From: Histoplasma ohiense
Taxonomy: Eukaryota; Ascomycota; Eurotiomycetes; Onygenales; Ajellomycetaceae
DNA: 64,000 nucleotides
Reading direction: 5' to 3'
Assembly: GCA_017607445.1 (NCBI GenBank)
Contig: JAEVHH010000002.1
Coordinates: forward strand, 744,001-808,000
Positions 45,764-57,497 of this stretch are shown here, in pieces; within the stretch, counting starts at the first letter, position 1, and every line of letters starts with the position of its first letter. The notes under the pieces were generated by a model that was not told the DNA's origin, ran no database searches, and saw only the letters and a program-made list of their open reading frames with translations. Both the position numbers and the translations under genes were made by a program.

Positions 45764-47041
45764 ATGGAGGCTGCCAGAGTACATTGTTTAAGGTCGCTAT
45801 CAAAACAATGTCCCCAATTTGGCCGTTCTACTCAAGAATCTCGCCGGCTTCTATCCTTTCTCCACGGCCATGAGTCTAGCAAACCGTTGGCCCGGTCGAC
45901 ACAGTCCTCGACTCCAAATCGTCATCCAAATAATCCCGACAACAGATTGAGTGCCTCTAGCAAGGACACTGACAAACACTTGAGCTCTATCCTAGACCAC
46001 CCGCTTTTCCGAATAGTCCCTGCTAAGCCATTACCTCAGAGAAATCATAATGGTAATCAGGCTCAAAATGTACCCAATGCTGGAAAGAAATTAGCGAAGG
46101 ATCCTTTACAACTGCTGGACGAATTAATAGCATCCGGACGAGCTGATCATAATACCCTTTACCGTTGTCTACGAGAGTATGGGCCCCCTTCGATCCCTTC
46201 GAAACTACCTAATGTCGAAGCTTCTAGCGTGGGATCGAGAATCGTTGCATGGTACTCCGCCGCGGATTTTGAATCAAGAATGCTTTTTTTCGGTAGCCGC
46301 CCTACTATGGGCATAGCCATGCCATATATGGTCGTTGATCGACTTCAAAACACGGTTATCAAATGGGTGAAGATGGTGTATACGGCGCCTTCGAGTGACG
46401 GCCTTGCGAATTCCCTCCTACCCACACAACGCCTCTGCCTAATAAACCTTTTACGTGAGTTTGTCACCGCTGAGATAAAGTATGGTCATGGCATTCAGTC
46501 CGCTTTGAGGTACTATATCCGTGTCTGCGAAATATTACCTCCAGGTGATAAATTCAGTGGTTCGAAACATGATCCTTTCCGTGCGTCATTACGAACCGTA
46601 GGATCCGATTTGGCTATGTGGATTTCGAGCCACAACAAAACTCCTGAAGTCCAGGAGGTTCCTGTTGCCCTGTTCGATGAATTCCGTATGCTCTCTGACC
46701 AGTTTTCCAATAGCAAGTACTTCTGGGGAGCTTGTTTCCCATTGTATCACCCCACCAAGCCAGATGTTAAACCAGCCTTATCTTATATGAAATACGGACC
46801 CGCGAGTCGCGGGACGCGAATCCACCCAACCATGCAGAAACACTTGTTACGATTATCGTTGGACGCGGCGCAGCTGTGCCTTGAGCAAAAATTGTACTCG
46901 GAGGCATCTTGGTTGCTGACCCATGCCAAACAATTTATTCGGGGCGAAGAACTTATCTCCTCCGAACAGCCCTCGGAGAGGTCCAACCAACTAACAACTC
47001 TTGGATATGATCCATTATTGTCTGGAATGTGTGTGCAATAG
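45764..47041 (+). CDS. Protein of unknown function, possibly mitochondrial, 425 aa
   Basis: Intronless frame with normal codon structure. The first ~45 residues (MEAARVHCLRSLSKQC..., many Arg/Ser, few acidic) look like a mitochondrial targeting peptide. A disordered Asn/Pro/Ser linker follows. From about 110 the chain is helical and globular: KDPLQLLDELIASGRADHNTLY, TQRLCLINLLREFVTAEIKYG, LDAAQLCLEQKLYSEASWLLTHAK. The paired-helix pattern could be a PPR/TPR-like helical repeat protein, but no repeat is clear enough to name. I do not recognise the family. Its sharing a promoter with DEF1 gives no direct clue to its job. The start is the first Met giving the presequence. Confidence 0.8.
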   Translation: MEAARVHCLRSLSKQCPQFGRSTQESRRLLSFLHGHESSKPLARSTQSSTPNRHPNNPDNRLSASSKDTDKHLSSILDHPLFRIVPAKPLPQRNHNGNQAQNVPNAGKKLAKDPLQLLDELIASGRADHNTLYRCLREYGPPSIPSKLPNVEASSVGSRIVAWYSAADFESRMLFFGSRPTMGIAMPYMVVDRLQNTVIKWVKMVYTAPSSDGLANSLLPTQRLCLINLLREFVTAEIKYGHGIQSALRYYIRVCEILPPGDKFSGSKHDPFRASLRTVGSDLAMWISSHNKTPEVQEVPVALFDEFRMLSDQFSNSKYFWGACFPLYHPTKPDVKPALSYMKYGPASRGTRIHPTMQKHLLRLSLDAAQLCLEQKLYSEASWLLTHAKQFIRGEELISSEQPSERSNQLTTLGYDPLLSGMCVQ

Positions 47042-49389
47042 GCCTGCCACTCCCCTGCTGTAAGGGCAATCAAACCGCGCTTTTAGTTCACTGTTAGGCA
47101 GGATTGATCCAACTCACAATTACATATGTTTTTCTCATTTGATTGGAAGCTTTTCAGAAATGGAGCACCCCTTTTGACAGAATCCTAGTAAATATTTTGA
47201 ACTAGTCGAGTATATTTAATGGCAAAGTTTCTTAAGTCAAGGACAATGGGTAGCTGAAATAGGGATAAGCTGGGTCAGGTTCTTTATTGCGAAAGGGGTT
47301 GGGAATTTCACTGAAGAAGTAATGAGGGTGATCATCCCTCCTCACGCTTGACGGGACCGAGGCAACTTGGCCCGGTAGAATAATACCTAGGGATAGCGAT
47401 GGATTCATTCGCTCCATTCCGTAGCAATCCGTACAAACTCCTCTTCATCCTTATTCCTTGCAGGTCATGCAAGCGGAATCCACCTATGTTAGTGTCTTGC
47501 ATTCGCATCGCCACTACCTGTGTCAAGCAGTAGCTCCGCAATACTGCTGTGGCTATTCAATACAGCGGCTGACAACGATGTGTCGACCCGTCAAAAAGTC
47601 AACAATGGCTTGTATCCCTACCATCAATAAGGCACTGGCCCATATCAACTGAGGCCCCAGCCGCAAGAAACAAGCTTATAATCTCTTCGTGTCCTCTGTA
47701 GGCAGCCTCCAAAAGTTGCTATCATTGGCTTGCTCAGTTACCAACAACTCAACTGGCCTGGGCATGGCCTTCTCTGGAGGCCACTATAAGCGGCGGTCAG
47801 CCAGAGCCGAAGCAGGAGTACTCCTGATATACTGTTTCCTGAAACAACAATTCCGCTACTTCTCCGCTTCTTCGAGATGCCGCTAAGTTTAACCGGAAAG
47901 CTCCTCCATCCGAGCTTGTGTGAATGCATGCTCTGTATCTCTATCCAGTAGAATGCGAACAATTGAGAGATAAGGATGTTTGCCAGTGCAAAATAACAAT
48001 GGGAATCGGTCTGGGGGATGCAAAGTTGGCGATCTATTTTATTAAGGGGGGGGGGGTTCTACTCCTATTTCATACATGCACTCAGCTAAGCAGAGAGGGG
48101 GGTACCGCCAAACCGATCAGTGGCTTCGAGCGCATCCCTCCGCACAAACATCAGATCCACAGGTGGGCTTCCCCGTCCGTTGCAGGGGTGGCGAATGCTG
48201 TGGCAGTAGAGTGGTATAAAACCCAGTTGCTGGTGGTTGGAGTAAACTCTCAACCGGTTAGGTTTTGCACTGTAGTTACTCCTTCCTACAATAGCTCTCC
48301 GTCATTCCCCAAAGGAGCCTAGGAGAAGGAGCCAATAATTTCAAGGTTCCGTCAGAAGAGGTGTCCGTCTGGTTTTATTCTTGCAGCCCCAAGTCAATAC
48401 CTGGAGCTCCAAGCAGAGGTTCAACGATATTGGTACGGCCGTTTACTGCTACGAAGGAGGGAGAGTTGTTCCGTATGTGGCATCCTTGCAATGATGGTCA
48501 ATTGTGTTACTGAGTACCAAGTTAGCAGATGCCTTATTTCATGTCCTAGTGGCCTATATCAAAGCTGATTTGCTTCCATTCTAGGTTACATGGCATTTGA
48601 GGAGGTTAAGGTTTAACTTAGAACCGCGAAAAGACGAGTGTAAGCAACTGCAATCGGGTTGATATCACATTCATTCTGACTTCAGATAGCTCGCGACCGG
48701 CAGGGTAGCAAAAGACATCCCGCTGCCGCACGGATGGATGTGAGATTCAGCGCGCAGCCTGAACTAGGCTCGTGTTTGGGAGAGGGGAAGGGACGGCTTC
48801 AAGAACCCAACTTGCGGAATAAAGGGTAATGGAAGAGCAAGCAAAACATTTGGCAAAGTCGTGTATATCCTTCAACACATTGATGGACATGTTAGGCATG
48901 GTAGTTAGTCTGAGAGATGGACCTCTTCATGGAGCGTCAACCACTGTTTAGTTTTAAAAATAGAAGACCTGCCTCGAGTGTCTAACCACTTGTTATTAGC
49001 CTCCCGCTCAAGTGGCTTGGTTTATCTCTTCCCATACCACAAACCAGGAACCTACCCTGCAGCGGTGCTTCACGTCGCCACGCGATCTGGACCTTGAGCT
49101 GACTGACCCATTTAGCCCCCAGACGTCGCAACCACATCCAGCCTCCAACCTCCTCACCTCCTAAACACTTGTTGTGTCGCCATCATCACCCTCATCATCT
49201 CCATCACTTTCTAACTCAGTCTACAATTCCTTTCAAGCTCCTTTTTCATCTACATTCACCAAACACGCCGTTTGGACCGTATATCTGGCCCAATCGCACA
49301 TTTGCCTCCTCACTGTTCCGCTCCGAATTTGCTTGTTCCTTCGGCGCTTCAACTTCTACACAGCTGCCAGTCACTCAACAATTACCACC
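47042..49389. other. Gene-free stretch with an ankyrin relic
   Basis: Apart from the decayed ankyrin segment (47640-47885, minus) nothing is supported. A G run lies at 48046-48056. The last 250 bp are pyrimidine-rich with CATCAT repeats and are probably promoter and leader of the AT-hook gene. Confidence 0.6.
47640..47885 (-). pseudogene. Decayed ankyrin-repeat fragment
   Basis: On the minus strand, three frames give broken ankyrin units in order: LNLAASRRSGEVAELLF, then PPLIVASREGHAQ with a frame change to VELLVTEQA, then LEAAYRGHEEIISLFLAAGASV. These fit the consensus AAxxGHxxIVxLLLxxGAxV. In-frame stops and at least two frame changes separate them, and no start or flanking exons can be found. 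Ankyrin proteins form large, fast-evolving families in Pezizomycotina, so a dead copy is plausible. Confidence 0.68.
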
Positions 49390-50060
49390 ATGGCCACTGA
49401 AGCAGTCAATGGAGGTATGTATTAAACTGGTTTGTGTTCCTAGAGTGACGCCCCAGTACTACCTATGGAGTACTGCAATCTAGCGTCTTCTGCTGCTAGT
49501 TTACTTTCCAACTATATATTCAAACCTGATGGATGCGCTATCTCAATTACCATTGTGGAGCTTTCTTCTGGCACACAATTCATTTTATTTCTTTGAAAAA
49601 CTAATCATATCGACCCGTAGCTCCCGTGCCAAGCGAAACTCCGAAAGAGGATACCAACAACACCTCTGGCGTGGACGCTGGTAAATCAACCGCGGTGGAC
49701 GAGGACGCGCCCACGGAGGTCAGCGCACCCGAAGCGGGAGCTGCTACGTCAGCTAGCGCCGAGAAAGATGCCGACAGCTCTGCAAAAAGCGCGGGAGATA
49801 AGCACGAGCGCGCCAATGCAACCGAGGATGCCAACCAAACGCGAAAAGATGAACCTGCGACAAAAAAACAGAAAACCGATGCCGCACCGCCCAAGGCAGC
49901 AAGTGGATCCCAAACCAGCACTGCGGAAAATGGCGATCAGAAGAGGGGTCCAGGAAGACCAAAGAAGAGCGGGACAAGAGAGAAACCGGAAAGGAAAACC
50001 CCTAAGCCTCGCGCGACTGAGGGAGTTGGAAGCAGAACTAGGAGTCGTGTTCAGGCATAG
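49390..50060 (+). CDS. Small AT-hook chromatin-type protein
   Basis: Model: 49390..49414, 49621..50060, 154 aa. Exon 1 encodes only MATEAVNGG, joined in phase 1 (donor GTATGT, acceptor CGTAG) to APVPSETPKED. The protein is disordered, acidic and Ala/Ser-rich at first, with a basic KKQK patch. Near residue 115 it has a single AT hook, KRGPGRPKKSG, whose GRP core binds the minor groove of A/T-rich DNA, followed by a basic tail to ...RTRSRVQA. It is likely a nuclear DNA-binding accessory protein. The partner and exact role are unknown. Confidence 0.85.
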
Positions 50061-51216
50061 AAACGACTGCTATGTACTCCATACGGGAAGTATCGCTAAT
50101 ATTCTCAGCTTCTGCGGGTTTCAGCGCACTCCTTCGATTCTCGTGCTCCCTAACCCAATTTGTCGTTTGACCATGTTTAGTGGTTGAGCTCTGATTCTTT
50201 CTTGTCTATGTTTTTGTTTTTTTTTCACAAAAAAAAATCTTTTTTCTTCTCATTCTGTCTAAATAATTTCTGGGCTCAGTTCTTTTTCACATTTTCCCCG
50301 TGCGCCTTTTATTTTATTTTTTTATTTTTCCCCATTCGCTATCTCTTTCATTTTCTCTCTATCTTATTTCGGCTTGTGGACATACTAAGGCGCACCTCGG
50401 AACTGAGTGACCAGGGGGCCAATGGACAAAAGAAGGCCCCTGTCATTATGGGACAACAAAACATTACAAAATTAAACGGGTGTTCAAAATGTTAAAATGT
50501 TAAAATATTTCACAGGGCTCTTTTTCTATTACCTGTCGCACTGTTCTACATTGCTTAAACATAATTTTGTGACTGGCTAATTTTTTTCGGCAAATGTAAG
50601 CGGCTGATAAATAAAAGACGCTGCCTATTTGAAAAAAAGTTGAAACAAGAAAAATTGTGTGATTTATGAAACGAAATCAGAATTTCCCTTTTTTGAGCAA
50701 ATATATGGTGCATATCCAGATTGAGTGTGCGAATTGAAAGGCGTTTATTGTGTTAGAGAATAGTTGTAGAGAAACGCAAGGAATTTCTTCTGTCACTGTC
50801 ACCCAAATACTGTGTTCATCGTTGCTGGCCTCGGGAGATTCTGCGATTGAATATCTCTTACCCTGATATTTTCGGACAACATTATTCTTCTTAACTATGA
50901 TAGACCTATTCATGTGCGTAACAAAGGAGTCGGCTGCTTCCACCCTCGTCGGCATTTGGGGATTGCGTCTTCCCTCCACCACCCGACGACGTCGATTTCG
51001 GCCGTAGTTCCCACCTGCGCTCCACCTGCGCTCCACCCGTTTGCAACCACCCATATACTCCGACAGTAAGGGTAGATATACACCTTAGCGCTCCCCAAAT
51101 CTTCTCCACGAGCACGGAAAGACCCGAAAGCAAAAAGCCGTTTATGCCGTTCTTCGAGTAGTCCGACTTTGCTGCAGAGCATGGATCGGTAAGTCGCAAC
51201 ATTCTGAACTTGTCAT
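50061..51216. other. Intergenic, 1.2 kb
   Basis: 3' flank of the AT-hook gene (T-rich, 50190-50370) and promoter of the UBP gene. At 51021-51042 there is a short repeat of CCACCTGCGCT. No gene is supported. Confidence 0.55.
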
Positions 51217-53130
51217 ATGCCCGACAAACCGGCAACCGTTGCAGCCTATGCTGCTGGCGCCTCCCTAGCCGCTATCACCCTCTTCTACGTCTTCGGCCCC
51301 AATTTCACGATCGACGGCGAGGAATCGAATGACAGCGACAGGAGAAAGGGGATTGTTGGCCTGTTGAACCCGTCCAATGACTGCTTTGTCAACTCCATCC
51401 TTCAAGCCCTGGCTGGCCTAGGCGACCTCCGCTTATACCTGATCCGAGAACTACATCGACGCCAGCTGGAGGGGCCGGACATACACAATGTCTTACCGGA
51501 TGCCGAAAGCGTTCCGCGTGGAGAAACGCCTGAGATGGTTCGCGACTTGCAGCAAGCACCCGTTACCAGAGCCTTGAAGGAGATGCTCGACAGCTTGAAT
51601 GAGCGGCCGATATACAGGAAGACAATATCAGCGCGTGGGTTTATTGTGGCTCTGGAGACGGCGTTTCAGACGCGAATCAGTCGGAATCAGCAGGATGCCC
51701 AGGAATTTTTGCAAATTATTACTGAACGGCTCTGTGACGAATACCACGCCGGTCTTAAGGCAAGGGAAAGGGCAGTCAAGCGCTCCCTCAATGGCAATGC
51801 TGATGACTCGATGTTGGATGTGAAGTCTGCAAATGGATACAGTGCTGGAAACAGTGACTCGGAATTAGACGACGGATCGCCGTCCGCCGATGCGACAGTG
51901 GAGACTTTAGACACTGAGTTTCCTTTCCCCTTCGAAGGGAAGATGGAGTCTCAAATAGAATGTCAATCGTGTCACTATAAGTACAAACCAAACCAGACAT
52001 CATTCGTCAACCTTACACTCCAAGTGCCCCAGCAAAGCTCTGCTACGTTAAATTCGTGCTTCGACGGCCTGCTCAAGACGGAATATATAGATGATTTCCG
52101 TTGCGACAACTGCGTGCTTCTTCACGCACATCAGATGAAGACAGCAGAAATGAAGAAGGCTACCTCGGAGCGGGAAATCAAGCGGCTAAACCGCGACATA
52201 TCACTTATAAAAGAAGCGCTTGAGATTGACCCAGAAACCATCCCCAGGGGCATCAGTATGCCAAATGTTGAAAACGTCCCGAAACGCAAGATTGCCCGAC
52301 ACATGCGAATCACATCCTTCCCCAAAATAATCGCCATACACCTGTCCCGTTCGATCTACGGTCACAACAGCTCTACAAAGAATGCCGCCAAGGTGTCGTT
52401 TCCCGAACGAATGCCCATCGGCGGCATCCTCGACCAGAAATGGTACAAGCTGCTGGGGATAGTCTGTCACAAAGGCAGCCATCATAGCGGCCATTACGAA
52501 TCCTTTCGGCGCAACCATCTCTACGCCCCCTTCTCCACCCCAGACGCTTTCCGCTCTTACTCGCAAAGTCGCTCAACAAGCAGAAACCCATCCACTGCCC
52601 CGAGTCCTAAAATTATCCCCAAACAAAAGACTCCTGCCGGCCAGCATTTCGATGCTAGCCCTATCACCCTGTGTGATGACACCGCATCTCCATTAGCGTC
52701 CAGTACTTCCCTCTCTTCCCCTGCCGCCCCCCTTACCAGTACAAACGGAGGAACGTCCCTCCCCCTCTCTCCGGCCTCGCAACAATCAACTACACTCCTA
52801 CATCAAGAACCACCTCAAAAAAAGATCAATGACTCCGTCTCATCATTTGCTACGCCGCGACTCACCCTATCTCCATCATCAGATGCTGATATATCGGCCT
52901 CCTCTAGTCTAAGACACCAGTCGAGCACGAAGGCAACAACAAAAACGGTGGTGCCGGGTGCTGGACTCCAGTCCCGCATCCGGCGGAAGAAAAGGGCGAA
53001 TGACCGCTGGTGGCGGATCAGCGATGATAAAGTTAAAGAATGCAAAACTAGCGATGTGTTGGGGATGCAGAGAGAGGTGTATTTGCTTTTCTACGAAATG
53101 GAAAGGCCGGGTGATGATGAGCGAAATTAA
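51217..53130 (+). CDS. UBP16: Ubiquitin carboxyl-terminal hydrolase, Ubp16-like
   Basis: Intronless, 637 aa. A USP/C19 cysteine protease that removes ubiquitin. A membrane helix (about 9-27, VAAYAAGASLAAITLFYVFG) sits before the catalytic domain, as in yeast Ubp16 and human USP30, both on the mitochondrial outer membrane. The Cys box is GLLNPSNDCFVNSILQAL with Cys56 as nucleophile. The QQDAQEFL motif follows. A CxxC pair (CQSCHYKYK) and a second (CDNC) form the finger zinc site. The His box is VCHKGSHHSGHYESFRR (about 417-433). A long Ser/Thr/Pro insertion separates it from the closing segment RRKKRANDRWWRISDDKV...YLLFYE, which supplies the last conserved part of the fold. Intact and of normal length. 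Confidence 0.92.
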   Translation: MPDKPATVAAYAAGASLAAITLFYVFGPNFTIDGEESNDSDRRKGIVGLLNPSNDCFVNSILQALAGLGDLRLYLIRELHRRQLEGPDIHNVLPDAESVPRGETPEMVRDLQQAPVTRALKEMLDSLNERPIYRKTISARGFIVALETAFQTRISRNQQDAQEFLQIITERLCDEYHAGLKARERAVKRSLNGNADDSMLDVKSANGYSAGNSDSELDDGSPSADATVETLDTEFPFPFEGKMESQIECQSCHYKYKPNQTSFVNLTLQVPQQSSATLNSCFDGLLKTEYIDDFRCDNCVLLHAHQMKTAEMKKATSEREIKRLNRDISLIKEALEIDPETIPRGISMPNVENVPKRKIARHMRITSFPKIIAIHLSRSIYGHNSSTKNAAKVSFPERMPIGGILDQKWYKLLGIVCHKGSHHSGHYESFRRNHLYAPFSTPDAFRSYSQSRSTSRNPSTAPSPKIIPKQKTPAGQHFDASPITLCDDTASPLASSTSLSSPAAPLTSTNGGTSLPLSPASQQSTTLLHQEPPQKKINDSVSSFATPRLTLSPSSDADISASSSLRHQSSTKATTKTVVPGAGLQSRIRRKKRANDRWWRISDDKVKECKTSDVLGMQREVYLLFYEMERPGDDERN

Positions 53131-55428
53131 ATCATTCTATGTCAGGGATAGAGACGGTTGGGGGGGGGAGGAGGGAAATACTTTGTGTTCCCTTTCATTG
53201 ATATTTTTATTTTATTATCTTTTTTTATCTTTATTTCGGAAAGCATCGCCTTTGCATAACTACCTCATATAATCAGACAAACAAATAAAGTTCTACACCG
53301 ATCCTAGCGAAACTAATACTAGTTTTGCTAAGATTTTGAATGATTTAACTAGAATATCTAGACACATCCAAGCACTATGCAAAAATTCTATTTGATGGGC
53401 TGAATGGAATTCCACGATGCGCAGATGTATGATGACAATGTTCATCCCAGGAATATAAGATAATGACAGTGGAAGAGAGCCCAGAAAGGATAAGGTTCCT
53501 GACACAAGCATTCATGAATTACCTACCAGATTCGAATTGTCTACACGAAGCATTCTGGAAAACAAGAAGCCAAAATGACCTTCACATCATTCTTGATAAC
53601 TAGAGGGATAGGGATGTCCTTGCTAAGTGACGAGAAGATATCAAAAGAGTGTTTCGAGCATGGAAACTGATTTTGCAAGCTACTGTAAGATATCAAGACA
53701 AAATCCCGTTCCTCGATTGGTATGCCATGTTAACAGAATTTATCGTTGCATGGGGGTATGCGGGAGCATTCCCCCAGAGCGGGTGTTTGTGGGAATGCCT
53801 ACGATTGATCATCTCAAAGCTACGGCACCACTGTTCGAACTGAACGTGTCGTTTCGCTCTCTGGATTTAACGTGGGATATGGTAAATGCAGTTTCGTGAT
53901 AATCCCAGAGCAAATCGGAGTTTCAGGACGGGCTTTGGAAATGCCCACACCAATTGTTCCTGTTGGACGGGGTGGTATTTGCTTTTGCATAGTACCCCTA
54001 TTCATTCGAGTCGGATTGGAACCGGTAGGGTAACCAGTGGAAGCAATTTCTCACATTCCCGTTCCTATTCCTGTTCATAATCCTATCCCTAACGCTCATC
54101 GGCGCCTGCTCTGAACCAACATTGGGATGATCAATGGAAATGGAAGCATGCGCAATGTACAGCGATGTTTAGCGACAATCTCGAGCAGAGGTAAATTTTA
54201 TCGAGCAGTGAATAAATCACGACGAAATACCCCGCAATCCGATTCCAGCCAGTAGAATCTGTATGTTCGATATGAAGAGCGGATCAACGTCGCTCAACTG
54301 CCGGACCAAGCGGCTGATGGAAAAAATCAGGATGGAAGACATTCCTCAAGTCAAGAAGCGCATTTCCCAACAAATCTTGTGATTGGTCTGCCCATCGGTA
54401 TGCTCCCGAAGAGCTGATTGATCATTGCAGAAAAAACTAAGACCTAGGTTTGGTTAGTCCACCAAGCAGTAGCCACAGCGCGACCAGGCTGGCTGGCTCA
54501 TATCATCGAACGGGGAGGTGCCGCCGCTCTTCCAGATGTAGTAAGGTATGAAATGGATCGATGAGTTCAGCTGCTGAAAACACTCCGATCAGAAGTTATT
54601 TTGTTCCGTTTCAATGCAATAATTCGATCTCCCAGAGTAGCTCATAGAGGCGGCGCATTCGAGGTAGGGGAACAGCACGTCCTCATAACTGGCCCTTGGG
54701 CGAGGCAAGGGTCACAAATCCCTGATTGAAGAACAATAGCGGCCGGGCCGGATAGCGGACAGCGGATAGCGTGTGCACAGCGCATGGGCAGGGACTATCG
54801 TTCGCATGGGGCCCTGCATTCCAATTGACTTGCTCAACTCGGTTCAAGCGCACCATCGCCCATCGAATCACTGCGTACGGGGAGCCGGGATGCGAAACCA
54901 TCATTCTAGAATGCGTCCAAAGCGGAGAAACTAGTGCAAGTCGCCGTTTAAAGACGGTTTCTTCGTGCTTGTTGAAGATTCACAACCGAGTCAACAACCC
55001 TCGTCGCCCACGCGGCCAATCCCACCAGTAGCCAAACGAATGGAATAGACAAAGCGAGAGACAAGCCAGTTTCGATGGCCGTTCGCCACAGTCTTTGGGC
55101 GCCATGATTGGTGGTTATCGGGGAATGATGCTGGTGGTGGGTGATCTTTAGCTCGAGCACGACAAAGAAGCAACTATCTGCCCGAAGTCAAAGTTCTTCC
55201 CTCCGGTTTCCCTCTTGTTCAAAATATCCCCTGCGCTTCTTTAATTTCCTTTTGCCCCGGCTCCAAACCCGTGGACCCCTCAGAAGGCCAAAAGCTGACC
55301 CAGAGAGGGCTTGTTCTGCTATTAATACCTGCAACGAAAACCCCAATACCATCCTTCGCTTCTGCATTCCTTCGGTCTGTGGAAACCAAAGCAGCTTTCC
55401 CACTTTCGCCTTTTTGAATATCTTCACT
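53131..55428. other. 2.3 kb without a supported gene
   Basis: After the UBP 3' flank (G run at 53160-53167), overlapping short frames at 53627-53899 and 53649-53843 give plausible-looking peptides (e.g. VFRAWKLILQATVRYQDKIP) but stops interrupt every frame and no family is recognised. This may be a decayed gene. The final 250 bp are pyrimidine-rich leader of the methyltransferase. Confidence 0.5.
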
Positions 55429-57497
55429 ATGACCTCCGACGCAAACGTTGCGATTCCGCATATTGAAGCAGATGTCTGTTCCGTCATTCCATGTCGTCTT
55501 TGTTTTTGCCAGACGCCAACGTTCAGCGATTAACTAGAAGTTGTGTGTATTTGTAGGCCAATGAGGATACCGACTCTGCATTCGAGGGCTCGTGAGTTTC
55601 CCAGCGCTTCCCATTTTGCTTTGGGAATAGAACTTGGGAATTATCGCTCGCTCCTTAACAGGAAATGTTTTTACATATTGTTACTGATTCGTGGTTTTTG
55701 ATAATGTCGCACAGCCTGGGAAGTGCCAGTTATGCCACGACCCTCGCCTCCAGTGTAAAAAATTATGTGTAAGGAATTGCTCCCCTCTATCGGCGCCTTC
55801 TTGGGTATTTTTTTTTTTTTTCCCTGCATTTCAAGAGCTCTAACAGCCTACTAGATATGCGGTACGGGGAAACATCCACGCAAATACGGCGCTCATTCTA
55901 CCCGTTTCTGCTATGCCCAATAAGCCAACTATTTAGCATTTATGATTGCGATGGCTGATTATACGATCGCCTGCTGCGACCCTTTGGGATTTTAGAACGG
56001 AAGACGTTACAATTCGTTCCGTGCAGGGCAATATATTCTGGTGAGAGCATAGTCTCCTCACCGTGATGTTTGCGCTGGAAAACCAAGACTAACATAATCT
56101 CGCTCCCTCGGTCAGCCAAATGATGAGGATGAACAGGATCGCATGGACTTGGTAAGGATTCCGGAAGCATAATCCGGTTTGCACCATTTATGTATTGGTG
56201 AATGGTACCTTTGAAGAATAAACAATGCTCATCCAGCCGCGTCCCCCAAAATAGACCCACCACATCTACAAACTGCTCTTAGGTGGAGATATATATATTT
56301 CCCCGATTAAACCGAACCCACAGCGAGTCCTTGACATTGGAACAGGAACTGGTACGGCGTTGGTTTCGTATCCATATCTATCTTAGTCTTGTTTTTCCTC
56401 GCGACTATCTGACATCCCTCGAAACAGGAATATGGGCCATTGACTTTGCAGAGTGAGGACTACAAACTACGATTCTAGTTTCTTCGTATGCGAATTATAT
56501 CTAACTCTATTACGATAAATGCAGCGCACACCCTGAATCTCAGGTAGTAGGTGAGCATCATCCTTTTCCAGAATGCACTCCAATAATTTCCCATGGACTA
56601 TTATTATCTTAACATTCAATTTATAGGAAATGATCTGAGCCCCATCCAACCATCATGGTAAATAAATTATGCTTTAGAGACTCCCACTCTCAGCCCAAAT
56701 TTTTTTTTTATCTTCATTGGTTCTTTCTTTTTCATCTGTTAGCACAAAACAGCCAACTCGCTTCAACCTGTAGGGTTCCCACAAACTGTGTCTTTGAAAT
56801 CGACGATCTCGAGGCGACATGGCCATACACCCGACCATTCGACTTCATACATGCGCGCGAACTAGCCGGATCGATCGCCGACTTCGACAAACTTTTCGAA
56901 CAGGCGTATCAGAACCTGGTTCCGGGAGGGTACTTTGAGATCCAGTCCATCGAGCCGTGTTTCTATAGCGATGACGGTACGCTTGCGAAGGCAAATCACG
57001 CGGTGGATTGGGTGAGACTAGAATTCGAGGCTAGTTCCAAGTTCGGGAAACCGTTGGAGATCGTGCCACTGCTTCCGGAGAAGTTGAAGAAGGCCGGGTT
57101 CCAGGATGTTACGACCCAACTTAAGAAGGTGAGAGGCTCCTCCTACATGCCTGCCCCTCCCATTCCCTTCTCCATACCTTCCCCTGCTTCTCCCACGAAA
57201 ATTAAGCGAAACCATATCAAAAAATATTTATATATGTAATATATTTAGCTCCCACTCGGCACCTGGCCCAAGGACAAGAAGCTGAAAGAAGTCGGGCGAT
57301 TCCAGCAGTTGCAGGTATTGCAGGCGCTGGAACCGTACTCACTCTTCCTCTTCACGAAGATTCTGGGATGGACCGTCGAGGAGACCCAGGTGCTTCTAAC
57401 CGGCGTACGCAAAGATATCAAAAGTCGAGATATACATATGTACAGCTGGGTACATTTCACGCGAGCTCAGAAACCCGAAAACCCCTCTGCCCCCTAG
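55429..57497 (+). CDS. LaeA-like SAM-dependent methyltransferase, 12 exons
   Basis: Model: 55429..55473, 55557..55591, 55715..55768, 55855..55861, 55996..56040, 56116..56151, 56255..56351, 56428..56452, 56525..56550, 56627..56657, 56774..57128, 57249..57497, 334 aa. Read together the exons give the usual layout: acidic start (ANEDTDSAFEGS), SLGSASYATTLASSVKNYVY, NGRRYNSFRAGQYIL, PNDEDEQDRMDL, SAM motif I VLDIGTGTG (99-107), WAIDFADAHPESQVVGNDLS, IQPSWVPTN, FDFIHAREL, NLVPGGYFEIQSIEP and the C-terminal LGTWPKDKKLKEVG. The fourth exon is 7 nt and supplies the VYA of VYANGRR. All junctions keep frame and have GT-AG ends. The family includes the secondary-metabolism regulator LaeA, but most members have unknown substrates. 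Confidence 0.86.

Noticed and set aside
55429..57497. Interpretation of the methyltransferase locus as a shattered pseudogene
   Set aside because: All twelve segments join with GT-AG introns and a preserved frame totalling 1005 nt.
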